This document shows positions 1 through 8,199 of a stretch of DNA of 64,000 nt, piece by piece. Origin of the DNA: a virus; IMG/VR virus record IMGVR_UViG_3300042387_000230, positions 1-64,000 of that record; one strand, 5' to 3'. The notes below the pieces were generated by a model, which was not told where the DNA came from, searched no databases, and saw only the letters and a list, made by a program, of their open reading frames with translations. The stretch's first letter is position 1. Each line of letters begins with the position of its first letter. The position numbers were made by a program, and so were the translations under genes.

Positions 1-285
1 TACGGTTCCGGTGCTTCCACTAAAAGCATCGTGCGACACTCTAACAATGTCTCCAACCTTCAGGTCACCACGTCGCGCATCAATCCAGATTTCTTCCTTG
101 TTTGGGACTACCAGTGCGTGTCCCAGCCCGACCGTGGAAAGAATGTCTAAGACCTGTTTAGCCTGAGTAGTATCTAGGTCAATTTCTTCCCATGTCTTTA
201 GCATTTTGAGTACAGCCTTACCTACACCGACGCGGATTTTAGCGTCAGCAAATTGTTGCTTTACCCAGTTGTAATCTACTTTCAT
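1..285 (-). CDS. Hypothetical protein, N-terminal 95 residues (3' end outside window)
   Basis: The frame is open from an ATG at 285-283 to the left edge of the window, so only the first 95 residues are visible. The start overlaps the stop of the upstream gene as TAATG, and GAAAGGAAAAC precedes it as a Shine-Dalgarno, so translation is probably coupled. The N-terminal half looks helical and charged. The last visible part contains LKVGDIVRVS followed by GSTGTV, which resembles the start of a small SH3/KOW-like beta barrel, a type also seen in the giant proteins of this phage. It is the last visible gene of the replication/recombination run. Its function is not recognised. Confidence 0.7.
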   Translation of the reverse strand, partial: MKVDYNWVKQQFADAKIRVGVGKAVLKMLKTWEEIDLDTTQAKQVLDILSTVGLGHALVVPNKEEIWIDARRGDLKVGDIVRVSHDAFSGSTGTV

Positions 286-1301
286 TAGTTTTCCTTTCGA
301 GAAATGTTTAAGGTGGTTTCTAAAATATTTAATGCGGTTTGTTTTCCAGGTATGTTGGCTAGATATGACTCCCTTTGAGCCATAGCCAACAAGTCTCTTT
401 TTTGCTGTGACATGCTCTCAATGGCAGACGCTAGAGAGCTCCAAGGAGGTCCTATACGGCCACTAAACTTCCAATCTGTAGCCACAGGAGTATTCGAGTT
501 TAAAGCTTGAACATATCTATAAGTCCACCAGGTGCCGTCTTTTTTGTGTGAAGTAACCAAAGCACCGATAGATCTCGTGAACTGGTCCATAACCTGATTG
601 TCGTCCCAGCCTTTATTCCACTTCATAAGAGAATTGGGCAGCTCCAAAGTTTTTAGCACAGCAGATGACCATGGAGTGCTGGGAGCATCTACAACCCATT
701 TTGGTCTGCGGTCTACGGCTACAGGGTTTGCTTGAATTAAGTATGAATCTAAATTAACCGGCACTAAATTCTTTTTAGCGTTAGCTAGAAGTTTGACGTC
801 CTCTTGGACAGACCACGGCAAGGAAGAATAAATGGTTGTAGGCCACTCATCATTAAGCAGGTGGTTTATGGCTGAATGAAGTCTGACAGATACGGATGAG
901 TCAGCCAACACAGTAGAGTATTCTTTTCTATTTGCAAAAAAACTTTTAGTGAGGCTAGCTGGATTAGTAACTACTGACCTAAGACTAGCTTCCATCTGGC
1001 TAGAGTTAGGGCTGTCAATTAGTAAAGTCAGCTTGCTATTGCCCCACAGATGGTCGATGATGCTGAGCGCCCCATAGGTTCTATTTGCGCCAACGCTAGT
1101 GATTGGCGTTACCCCAACAATCACAGAGTCAAACTGCTCTAGTGATTCCTTGGTCATGTGTACGCTTGGGCTAACCCAAATAACCTCGTGTCCGGCCTCA
1201 GACAGCACGGCATTTAATACGCCAACAAATCCTAGATTTCTGGCGTTAGCATTCTCTGATGCTTGCGGAGCTGTCATTCCGGTCAAAAGAATCTTCGACA
1301 T
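285..1301 (-). CDS. Glycosyltransferase-like protein (GT-B type, tentative)
   Basis: This is a 338-aa protein. It begins MSKILLTGMTAP, then has a helix rich in small residues and HEVIWVSPS, a Rossmann-like strand-helix-strand start as in the N-terminal half of GT-B glycosyltransferases. The C-terminal half has a second such pattern: SIGALVTSHKK, then a Trp/Tyr-rich helix, then NTPVATD, a layout typical of the nucleotide-sugar half. Similar phage genes are usually annotated as glycosyltransferases that act on modified DNA bases or on surface glycans. Placement directly after recombination genes favours a DNA-related role, but this is inference. No base-modification gene is seen in the window. 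The start ATG at 1301 follows a leader of about 75 nt with a strong hairpin. Confidence 0.5.
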   Translation of the reverse strand: MSKILLTGMTAPQASENANARNLGFVGVLNAVLSEAGHEVIWVSPSVHMTKESLEQFDSVIVGVTPITSVGANRTYGALSIIDHLWGNSKLTLLIDSPNSSQMEASLRSVVTNPASLTKSFFANRKEYSTVLADSSVSVRLHSAINHLLNDEWPTTIYSSLPWSVQEDVKLLANAKKNLVPVNLDSYLIQANPVAVDRRPKWVVDAPSTPWSSAVLKTLELPNSLMKWNKGWDDNQVMDQFTRSIGALVTSHKKDGTWWTYRYVQALNSNTPVATDWKFSGRIGPPWSSLASAIESMSQQKRDLLAMAQRESYLANIPGKQTALNILETTLNISRKEN

Positions 1302-1325
1302 ATAAATCTTTCTTTACAGTAAGAG

Positions 1326-1353
1326 GGGGCACCACCTGTGTAGGTGATGCCCC
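1326..1353 (-). terminator. Strong intergenic hairpin, possible terminator or processing site
   Basis: The bases at 1326-1337 and 1342-1353 form a 12-bp stem around a 4-nt loop. The single mismatch in DNA becomes a U-G wobble in minus-strand RNA. It lies in the roughly 75-nt gap between the SSB-like gene and the glycosyltransferase-like gene. No good U tract follows on the minus strand, so it may stabilise or attenuate the transcript instead of ending it. Confidence 0.5.
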
Positions 1354-1376
1354 GCGGCTTACATACCTACGTGTGT

Positions 1377-1913
1377 TTAGAACGGTGCGTCAGGTGCAGC
1401 TGGAGCAACAGCAGGTGCAGGGGCAGGAGCCGGTGCTGGTGCAGGAGCTGGCGCGGCTGCGGCAGGCGCTGGAGCCGCTGCAGCAGTAGCAGGTGTCTGA
1501 ATGACGTAGTAACGCTTGATTTCGTTACGCTTGCTACCGTTCCAAGTGCGAGAACCAATCTGAGCACGGAAGCTCTTGTTGGCAATCATGCTCTCAATCT
1601 GAGCGTTGCTCACAGTAGGGTTGTTGATAAAGAACTCCTGTGGAACACCAAGGGCAGCCATCTTCGAAAAGAAGATACCCAAAGCGTTTGAGTTCTCAGG
1701 TGAGATAACTAGGTTATCCCATACGCGACGCTTGTTGTGCGCTCCACCCTGAACTTCGGTGGTTAGCTTGAACATCGTCTTACCACTCTGCGAAGTGGTG
1801 GTGCTTACCTCAATAACCTTGAGGTCGTAGTCGCCATCTGGTAGTGGCTCGAAGTTACCAGAAGAAGCAGTTCCTGCTTCTTTTACTAGGTCAGCCCAGT
1901 TTAGTGTACTCAT
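1377..1913 (-). CDS. Single-stranded DNA-binding-like protein (DUF669-type) with SSB-style C-terminal tip
   Basis: This is a 178-aa protein. The N-terminal 130 residues carry the pattern LPDGDYDLKVIEV, then TTSQSGKTMFKLTTEV and RRVWDNLVISPEN, seen in phage DUF669-type OB-fold proteins that act as ssDNA-binding partners of recombinases. The C-terminal third is a low-complexity Ala/Pro linker ending in APDAPF. Bacterial SSBs end in an acidic tip with terminal Pro-Phe that docks repair enzymes, so this ending is a meaningful analogue. The gene directly follows the Sak4-like ATPase, a pairing known in other phages. It probably coats ssDNA during replication and recombination. OB-fold assignment is by pattern only. 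Confidence 0.72.
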   Translation of the reverse strand: MSTLNWADLVKEAGTASSGNFEPLPDGDYDLKVIEVSTTTSQSGKTMFKLTTEVQGGAHNKRRVWDNLVISPENSNALGIFFSKMAALGVPQEFFINNPTVSNAQIESMIANKSFRAQIGSRTWNGSKRNEIKRYYVIQTPATAAAAPAPAAAAPAPAPAPAPAPAPAVAPAAPDAPF

Positions 1914-1946
1914 GTTTATTAGTTCCTTTAACTATAATTGAGTGGA

Positions 1947-2705
1947 TTATTTCTTTTTTGTTGCATCGGTTTTTGGACCGAAGATCATGTCGAGCATACG
2001 CTCGACTCCAAGGTCGCCCTGCTCGACAATCTTACCGAGACGACCTTGTACGCGTTCACCAGCTTCATACTGATCCGTGCGCTCCACATACATGCGACGT
2101 GCCTTGTATGGAAGTTGCGTAGGGTCAGGATTTGGGATGGTTTCGTTAGAAATGTAACCAAGCACATCGTAGAAATATGGAGCCTGAATTGCTAGCTGTC
2201 CCTGTAGGTAAGGATGCATAATTCCATCCTGCCCACGACGAGCCATTGCAGTCAAGACTACAGCTTCTAGAGGCTGAGTCGGGTGCATTGTTAGGTCACG
2301 AAGGTCACGAAGTAGTGCACCCATGTGGCGAAGTAGTTCGCCCCACTGTTGCATCTTCATCTGTTCGGTTCCTGCAATGTTGTCCATGCACTTAACCTGC
2401 AACTCAGAAATTGAGTCGATGATTAAGCTCTTGAACTGGTGCTTGCCAGCTTGTAGCCACTGGAAAGCTTTCATAACAACGTCGTAGTCGTTTACCTTGA
2501 CTACAACAGTGTCCCATGTGCCGTCAGCCACTGGTGGCTCCTCGCGCATAGGGTCCCAATACTTTACGTTGATTGGTAGGAAGCGGTGGCCTCCCTCAAC
2601 GTCGAGCATTAGGCGTGGGTATGGTGCTGTAACAGCGAAGGTTGACTTACCAACCTTTGATTCGCCGTAGACCATTAATGTCAGGGAGCGTTCTACCTCA
2701 GACAT
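1947..2705 (-). CDS. Sak4-like RecA-fold ATPase (single-strand annealing recombinase)
   Basis: This is a 252-aa protein with a Walker A motif GESKVGKST at residues 14-22, a Walker B-like strand SLIIDSIS near residue 92, and a typical AAA_24/Sak4 layout (APYPRLMLDVEGG after the P-loop). Sak4 proteins are short RecA-like ATPases that assist annealing or strand invasion with a phage SSB. The start overlaps the stop of the nuclease gene as TAATG, implying coupled translation. It sits between a Cas4/RecB-like nuclease and an SSB-like gene, a compact recombination set: end processing, annealing, ssDNA protection. RadA/DnaC-like ATPases are the main alternative. Confidence 0.78.
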   Translation of the reverse strand: MSEVERSLTLMVYGESKVGKSTFAVTAPYPRLMLDVEGGHRFLPINVKYWDPMREEPPVADGTWDTVVVKVNDYDVVMKAFQWLQAGKHQFKSLIIDSISELQVKCMDNIAGTEQMKMQQWGELLRHMGALLRDLRDLTMHPTQPLEAVVLTAMARRGQDGIMHPYLQGQLAIQAPYFYDVLGYISNETIPNPDPTQLPYKARRMYVERTDQYEAGERVQGRLGKIVEQGDLGVERMLDMIFGPKTDATKKK

Positions 2706-3682
2706 TACTCACTTCCTTTCTTCTCTTCATCTTTACCGTAGTATCCGTACGGGTCAGCGACCACATACATCTGTTCAATGGCTGCCTCAGCTGCACTGCC
2801 GTCATCAATAAGAGGACAAACATTGTAGAACTGACACTTCCATTTGCAGTCTTTTGTTGGACGTGGGTACGCCACGTAGTTAGGGTCTGCACCCTGGTCG
2901 AGAGCTTTTTTAACTCCCATCAGGTCTGCAATCGTACCATGAATGCGCTGCCAAAACGAGCGCATTGTGAAAACATTGTGACGAACTTCAATCTGCTCGT
3001 AGAATGGAGGTTTTGCATTGGCGGTTCGCTTTACCTTTTTGAGCATGGTGAAGATTCCACCCTCCGACCGCTCCCCAGGTACTAGATTCTGAGCGTGCTC
3101 AAGCATCATGTACGTAAGGATTTGCTCATTCATTTGCGCTTGGTTAGCAAAGTCGGAAAACGAACCACCAACGGTCTTAAAGTCGCGGAACATACGTACG
3201 CCGTCAGTCTTGCGACGAACGCGCATGTCAAGCTTTCCCTGAAGAATTACTTCGCCATTGAATAGTGGCATAGTAATAATTTCTTCGTTTGAAATCTTCT
3301 CTAGGTTAGAGTCGATACCTTCTTCGTCCATCCACTGTAGGTAGCCCTCCAGCATGATACGGCCAAGCTCTGCTTCCGCTTCCAAATCAAATGTGTCTCG
3401 ATAATCAGCAATTAGTTTGTCCATGTCACTCTTGACTAAAGCGGCGTGCGCCTCAAGAAGACCAATCTCACCGTCAGACGAGTAGTACTGGTCTAGTGCT
3501 TCGTGGATGCGTGAACCGAGTGCCAAAGCTCCGGTGTAGTCCTTTTGCTTAGGCTGTAGACGTCGGTAGTAGTTCAACCACCACTTACGTCGGCAATCCT
3601 TAAATACCTGAATCTCAGAGTTAGAAAGGATGTATGGAACTAATGTTTCTACTGCTTCAACAGTTTCGTTTTTGTCGCTCAT
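2705..3682 (-). CDS. Cas4/RecB-like PD-(D/E)XK exonuclease with Fe-S cluster cysteines
   Basis: This 325-aa protein has the nuclease pattern of the PDDEXK_1 family. It shows an N-terminal Cys30 in KDCRRKWWLNYY, a helix with GSRIHEALD, the catalytic strands VILQGKLDMRV and FRDFKT (the Asp and Asp-x-Lys of the active site), and a C-terminal cysteine group CKWKCQFYNVC. One N-terminal plus three C-terminal cysteines is the arrangement that holds a 4Fe-4S cluster in Cas4 and AddB-type nucleases. No cas1 or cas2 is nearby, so a replication or recombination role is more likely than CRISPR adaptation. The start lies 2 nt after the SNF2 gene stop. Confidence 0.85.
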   Translation of the reverse strand: MSDKNETVEAVETLVPYILSNSEIQVFKDCRRKWWLNYYRRLQPKQKDYTGALALGSRIHEALDQYYSSDGEIGLLEAHAALVKSDMDKLIADYRDTFDLEAEAELGRIMLEGYLQWMDEEGIDSNLEKISNEEIITMPLFNGEVILQGKLDMRVRRKTDGVRMFRDFKTVGGSFSDFANQAQMNEQILTYMMLEHAQNLVPGERSEGGIFTMLKKVKRTANAKPPFYEQIEVRHNVFTMRSFWQRIHGTIADLMGVKKALDQGADPNYVAYPRPTKDCKWKCQFYNVCPLIDDGSAAEAAIEQMYVVADPYGYYGKDEEKKGSE

Positions 3683-3684
3683 GG

Positions 3685-5493
3685 CTACAGCTTACCTGCC
3701 TTGTCGTCTTTTAGCAAGGCTAATAATTTATCTTTGTCCTTAACAATCTGCTCAAAGTTTTCGCCCTTGCCCTCAAGAACTTGGATAACTCGCTCTTCAA
3801 TAGTTCCCTCAGTCACGTAGTCCATAACAATCACGGAGTCGTGAATCTCAGAACCAATACGGTGGATACGGTCAAGTGCCTGCTTGTGGTCAACAAGTGA
3901 CCACGGGCGCTGAAGCATAATCAATCGACGAGCCGCGGTAAGGGTAATACCCACACCACCAGCCTGCGCAGTAAACAGAATCCATTTAATCTTTCCGGAC
4001 TGGAAATCGTCAACAGCTTTCTGTCGCTCTTCTTCCGACTGAGCTCCGGTAATTAGACCGTGCTCGATTCCTTCTTTAGTAAGCGAGGCACTTAGCAGGT
4101 TGATTAGCTGACGAGATACGGCACACACAGCGACTGAATCGTCGCCAAAGTCACCGCTCTTGATATCATCCATAACAGCGTCAACCTTACAAGATGGCTC
4201 TGACAAAATAGGACGGATTTCTCCAGTAGCTTCGTCAGTCACCATCTCAGCAAATGCGCTAGCAAACTGAGTCAAGCGAGTAGTCTGAGTCAGCACGCTA
4301 GATGCAATGACAGCCTCTCCACTTTCAAGCTCTGCAATCATGTTGTCGCGCATGTCCTTGTACGCCTTAGCCTGCTTTGTAGACATTTCGATATCACGAC
4401 GCTCGAATACCATGTCAGGTAGCCAAGGAAGCACGCGAGCCTTTAGCATACGGCGCATACGTGGATTGATTGATGCGTGGAACTCTGCCTCCATGTGAGG
4501 CTTCACACCTAGAACCATCATGCCACCGAATGCATTAAGCATCGTGTCGACCATGCGGTCAATCCAGCGAGTTTTGCTAGGCCACTCTTCTGGCGATAGC
4601 CAGTGAAGAATAGGCCACATGTCCAAAACATCTCTTGCAATAGGAGTACCAGTGAGTGCAAATCTGTAGTCGGCATCTCCGGTAGCTGCCCACATAGCTC
4701 GGGTCTGCTTTGACTTAGGGTCCTTAGAGCGGTGAATCTCGTCGGCAATTACAGCCTTAAAGTCGATACGGTTTAGCTCACGCTCGTGGACCTCACAACG
4801 GTTTTCCGTTACTCGGTCGTCCATACCCTTACATGAGATGCATCGGGCTAGGGCGACTGAACCGTAAGGAGCTAGTCGAGAGTGAGAGCGTAGTGACTCC
4901 CAGTTAATTACGTATACGTCAGCTTCTTCATCGAACTGCTTACGGCGCTGAGTGGCAGTTCCGGTAATCACCTGAACCTTTACTCCAGGCCACCACTTGC
5001 CAAACTCACGCTTCCAGTTTTTCTTCAGCGTGTTGGGGCAAATAACTAGAGCAGGAAATGGCTCTCCGCCGTCATCCTGAATCTTCTTAAGGGCTCGGAT
5101 AGCCTGAGCGGTCTTGCCCAAGCCAGGCTCGTCTGCCAAAAGGGCACGCTTTGCGGTAGATAGAAACTTTACGCCAGCACGCTGGTGAGGGAACAAATCT
5201 TCGTCCCCTTCGCCCTCTGGAAGCTCCTCTAAGTCCCTAAGAGCATTAGACGGGTCCACGCGCAGGGTACGCTCGTTAGCGGCCCAGGAGGCCAGCAGAG
5301 GGCCAATTACGAGGTCATTCTTAAAGGTAGACCTTAGGGCTAGACAGGTGCCCCAAGACACCGGAACTTTCCATAGCTGGGCCTTGCTGTCATAGGTAGA
5401 TCCGGGCAAACTCTTGCATAGCTCTTTAAAGCGCCAATCAGCGGTTATAAAGATGTGTGTGCTCTGCTCATCAAGCTCAACACTTACAGGCAT
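3685..5493 (-). CDS. SNF2-family DEAD/H-box DNA helicase/translocase
   Basis: This is a 602-aa SF2 enzyme with the full motif series: motif I ADEPGLGKTAQAI, motif II ADEIH, motif III LTGTPIAR, motif V AQAGGVGITLTAA and motif VI ALDRIHRIG. The roughly 80-residue N-terminal part contains Trp-rich strands (TADWRFKEL, LWKVPVSW) that look like the small accessory domain found on many phage SNF2 proteins. An insert near residue 210-235 has CISCKG followed by a Cys and a His, a likely zinc-binding finger. It probably remodels forks or recombination intermediates. GAAAGGAAGG precedes the ATG. Its leader contains an inverted repeat at 5521-5568. Confidence 0.93.
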   Translation of the reverse strand: MPVSVELDEQSTHIFITADWRFKELCKSLPGSTYDSKAQLWKVPVSWGTCLALRSTFKNDLVIGPLLASWAANERTLRVDPSNALRDLEELPEGEGDEDLFPHQRAGVKFLSTAKRALLADEPGLGKTAQAIRALKKIQDDGGEPFPALVICPNTLKKNWKREFGKWWPGVKVQVITGTATQRRKQFDEEADVYVINWESLRSHSRLAPYGSVALARCISCKGMDDRVTENRCEVHERELNRIDFKAVIADEIHRSKDPKSKQTRAMWAATGDADYRFALTGTPIARDVLDMWPILHWLSPEEWPSKTRWIDRMVDTMLNAFGGMMVLGVKPHMEAEFHASINPRMRRMLKARVLPWLPDMVFERRDIEMSTKQAKAYKDMRDNMIAELESGEAVIASSVLTQTTRLTQFASAFAEMVTDEATGEIRPILSEPSCKVDAVMDDIKSGDFGDDSVAVCAVSRQLINLLSASLTKEGIEHGLITGAQSEEERQKAVDDFQSGKIKWILFTAQAGGVGITLTAARRLIMLQRPWSLVDHKQALDRIHRIGSEIHDSVIVMDYVTEGTIEERVIQVLEGKGENFEQIVKDKDKLLALLKDDKAGKL

Positions 5494-5520
5494 TACGCCT
5501 TCCTTTCGTCATTAGATATA

Positions 5521-5568
5521 GATACTATCATACTTTTTAGATTTTTATTTAAATTTTTGGATAGTATC
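5521..5568. repeat. Inverted repeat with 9-bp arms in the SNF2 leader
   Basis: GATACTATC at 5521-5529 and its exact reverse complement at 5560-5568 flank about 30 bp of very AT-rich DNA. The element fills the gap between the resolvase stop and the SNF2 start. On the minus strand it contains TGATAGTAT, a possible extended -10. It may be an RNA hairpin, an operator pair or a promoter. None of these is proven. Confidence 0.5.
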
Positions 5569-5570
5569 TT

Positions 5571-6038
5571 TTAGCTTAGAAGCTTTTTTGGTACCCATCC
5601 AAGCCTGACTAACTTTAGCAGACCATGTCGTATTGCGTCAAGTGCGTGTCCTTCACCGCTCTTATGCCAATATCCTAGCTTCTTAAGCTTGGCGTTGTCA
5701 AACATTGCTTTTGCGTCTGCCGGAGACTGGAAATAGATATCATCCGAGCTCATGCCAATGTCCATCATAATCTGCTTAAGAATGCCAATCTGCTCTAGCG
5801 AGTATGGGGCCTGAGTGTTGCGCACGGTTTGGGCATTGATAGTGAATCGCTCGCAAGCAATTAGAATCTCAGAGCCACCCATAATAGCTGAAGCAATAGC
5901 CTCTCTAATCGGAGTTGCATACTGATGCTGTAGATATTCTCCAGACGCTACCAACTCGGGTTCAGAGCCAGGCTCGTATGAGAATACGGCAAGGCCACTA
6001 GCCTTACCAGGGTCAACTGCAATAATTACTTTAGTCAT
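5571..6038 (-). CDS. RuvC-like Holliday junction resolvase (RNase H fold)
   Basis: This is a 155-aa protein. It starts MTKVIIAVDPGKASG, where Asp9 in the first strand is the first catalytic acid of RuvC-like enzymes. A later strand LIACERF supplies the Glu, and the C-terminal helix HALDAIRHGL supplies the last Asp. This is the classic RNase H-fold acid set. The start at 6038 is chosen because GGGGAGAA lies just upstream; a start 8 codons earlier would give a longer protein without a better ribosome site. It overlaps the polymerase gene end by 8 nt. It probably cuts branched recombination or packaging intermediates. Confidence 0.82.
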   Translation of the reverse strand: MTKVIIAVDPGKASGLAVFSYEPGSEPELVASGEYLQHQYATPIREAIASAIMGGSEILIACERFTINAQTVRNTQAPYSLEQIGILKQIMMDIGMSSDDIYFQSPADAKAMFDNAKLKKLGYWHKSGEGHALDAIRHGLLKLVRLGWVPKKLLS

Positions 6039-7854
6039 TGTACTTTTCTCCCCAGCGTGCAAATGGACCGTCTACACCGGCAGTTAGGGGAACTTGCCAG
6101 TCATCACGGGTGGTCATACATTCTTGTACAATATGTTTTATTTCATCAATATTATTCTTAGGTGCGTTTAGAACAATTTCGTCATGTACAGGAACAATCA
6201 ATAGCTCGGTAAGGTCCGCCTTGTCAAGCTTCACTAAGTTAGCCTTAAATACTTCTGCAGCACTTGCCTGAACCAAATAGTTAGTCAATGAGTAGACACG
6301 GTTGTCGTCACACGGTAGGCGACGTCCAGTACGAGTCATGACATAGCCTATACCCTCGCTACGCAATCTACGCGTACCAGTGTCTTCAATCATCTGTTGC
6401 ATCTTTTTAACACCAGGGTAACTCCTATCAAAAGCGTCAACAACAGTCTTCATCTGAGCATCAGATACTCCCGCTGTCAGTGCCATCTTAGATACTCCAG
6501 CTCCGTAAAGCTTTCCGTAGACCACACCCTTAATAAGTTTACGTCTGCTGTCTGACTTTTCAGCCGTAGGGTCTTGATAGACCTCTTTCATGATTTCAGT
6601 GAACACGTCGCCACCCGTACGGTCAGACTCATTAAATAGATTCATGAGGTCCTGGTCCTGGCTAAAGTTAGCGGTAAGACGGAACTCAACCTGGTCGAGG
6701 TCGCTAGAAATAATGACGTGGTCATCGTCTTTAGGGATAAACGCATTACGCACCGTAGCGTCGCCTGATGGCAGAGTCTGAAGCGCAGGGTCTGTGATAG
6801 ACATACGACCCGTGCGGGCACCAAGAGTTCGGACAGACGGATGCATGATGCCATCAATGTTTCCGTCTAAGAAGTTCTTGAAGTACGTGTTGGCTAGCTT
6901 GTCAGCCTTACGCTGGTTTAGTACCGCCTTAGCAAGGTTCTGAACTTCAGGAGACCCGTCACGGGCTAGAACCTTAAGCTGGTCTTTAGACGCAGACTTC
7001 TGGCCCGATGGAGTGACTTCTGTAATGTCTGCGCCCATGCCCTCAAACTGACGCACCAACTGAATGTTGCTAGTGATAGACATTCCGTAGGTATCTTTAC
7101 CCCACTGCTTAACGCTCTCGCCATACTGATTCAGTTCGTCAAACTTACGCTGAGAGTACTCAAGGTCTACGCGAGCACCATTGATTTCCATGCGAGTGAC
7201 AATTTTACGAGCGGCCATCTCTAACTCGTAAGCGATACAGTATGGCCCCGAAGGTCCACACTTCTCCCAAAACTGCTCCCACAAACGCATCGTAAGAACC
7301 GTGTCTAGCGCACCATAAGACCAGTAGGGCTGAAAAGTAACAGGAACGGTGCCCCAAGTCCAGCCATTCTCTTTCATGGACTGATCTAGGTGTGTCTGCA
7401 ATGCAGCGGCCATAGGGTCTACATATTGAGACGTCAAAGTTTTTAGTGCACCAGAACCAAGCGGGTCAATAATCTGAGCCATAATCATGGTGTCGTGAGC
7501 ACGGTGCCACGGCATTTTCCAGCGAGACTGAACGTCGAACCATCTGGCTTCAAAGGCAATATTGTGGCAAACAATAGGACCATCAAACTTGTCCATTGCT
7601 TCATAGAAGACACCACCCCACTCGTCCCAGGGGATTGCCCAGCCAGTCATACCGTCGCCAACCTGGACTAAACGAATTCGGCCGTGCCAAGGAGACAGAG
7701 CATCCTTGTGCGGACGCCCGTCAAGTTCTCCAGTTTCGATATCTATGGCAATTGCATTGTGCGGACGTCGCGCCCCAAGCCAGTTTATAAACTCCTGAGC
7801 CTTTTCAGCTGAGTCTACAAGATGTAGTTGTACATCAGATAGTCCACCGCTCAT
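6031..7854 (-). CDS. polA: Family A DNA polymerase with 3'-5' exonuclease
   Basis: This is a 607-aa replicative polymerase. The exonuclease domain has all DEDDy signatures: AIDIETG near residue 35, CHNIAFE near 98 and YGALD near 182. The polymerase domain has motif A SSDLDQVEFRL near 382, motif B RRKLIKGVVYGKLYG near 437-451 and motif C PVHDEIV near 555. No 5'-3' exonuclease domain is present, which is usual for phage enzymes. The O-helix has Tyr where E. coli Pol I has Phe762, as in T7 polymerase. An ATG at 7854 is preferred because AAGGA sits 8 nt upstream; two in-frame ATGs lie 6 and 9 nt further up. The gene leads the replication run. Confidence 0.95.
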   Translation of the reverse strand: MSGGLSDVQLHLVDSAEKAQEFINWLGARRPHNAIAIDIETGELDGRPHKDALSPWHGRIRLVQVGDGMTGWAIPWDEWGGVFYEAMDKFDGPIVCHNIAFEARWFDVQSRWKMPWHRAHDTMIMAQIIDPLGSGALKTLTSQYVDPMAAALQTHLDQSMKENGWTWGTVPVTFQPYWSYGALDTVLTMRLWEQFWEKCGPSGPYCIAYELEMAARKIVTRMEINGARVDLEYSQRKFDELNQYGESVKQWGKDTYGMSITSNIQLVRQFEGMGADITEVTPSGQKSASKDQLKVLARDGSPEVQNLAKAVLNQRKADKLANTYFKNFLDGNIDGIMHPSVRTLGARTGRMSITDPALQTLPSGDATVRNAFIPKDDDHVIISSDLDQVEFRLTANFSQDQDLMNLFNESDRTGGDVFTEIMKEVYQDPTAEKSDSRRKLIKGVVYGKLYGAGVSKMALTAGVSDAQMKTVVDAFDRSYPGVKKMQQMIEDTGTRRLRSEGIGYVMTRTGRRLPCDDNRVYSLTNYLVQASAAEVFKANLVKLDKADLTELLIVPVHDEIVLNAPKNNIDEIKHIVQECMTTRDDWQVPLTAGVDGPFARWGEKYND

Positions 7855-7890
7855 ATTCATCATCCTTAATCGTCATTTACGTCAGGGTAC

Positions 7891-7905
7891 CTATGGTAGT
7901 ACTAA
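7891..7905 (-). promoter_or_regulatory. Recurring TTAGTAC/TACCATAG element upstream of polA
   Basis: On the minus strand the gap upstream of the polymerase gene contains TTAGTAC immediately followed by TACCATAG. Closely related arrangements occur at 8855-8865 and 36881-36898, both in gaps upstream of genes. The second half resembles a -10 box. It is a candidate promoter or regulator site shared by three transcription units, on sequence recurrence only. Confidence 0.3.
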
Positions 7906-7935
7906 TTTCTGATTAGCGCAACTACTTAGCCTAAA

Positions 7936-8190
7936 TTAAAAAAGTTCTTCGTCAACGTCGCCCTCGTCTAGGTCATCATCGTCGAACGTAGCACCATATT
8001 TATAGGTCGGACCAACGTACACAGTATTTACAAGAAGCTGAGAGACCATAAACAACGCTTGGTTCTCTGTGAAGCCAGAGTCTATTAGCTCGTTGTATAT
8101 CTCATTAATCTGTATGGCAGTCTCTTTTAAAGAGGACAGGCCCTCGACAACCGGAGTTGGTGGTGGCGGTGTTGCTTCCGGTTCTTCCAT
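7936..8190 (-). CDS. Small acidic hypothetical protein
   Basis: This is an 84-aa protein with a Pro-rich N-terminus (EEPEATPPPPTP), a central helical segment (residues 18-55, with NEIYNELIDSGFTENQALF, which looks like a small UBA-like helix-turn-helix bundle) and a very acidic tail (FDDDDLDEGDVDEELF). AAAGGT precedes the ATG. It lies directly before DNA polymerase, so it could be a polymerase partner or a host-interaction protein. Its function is not recognised. Confidence 0.7.
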   Translation of the reverse strand: MEEPEATPPPPTPVVEGLSSLKETAIQINEIYNELIDSGFTENQALFMVSQLLVNTVYVGPTYKYGATFDDDDLDEGDVDEELF

Positions 8191-8199
8191 GATACCTTT

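Noticed and set aside
2705-3682. Cas4-like protein as sign of a CRISPR system
   Set aside because: No repeats, cas1 or cas2 are present; the neighbours are recombination genes.
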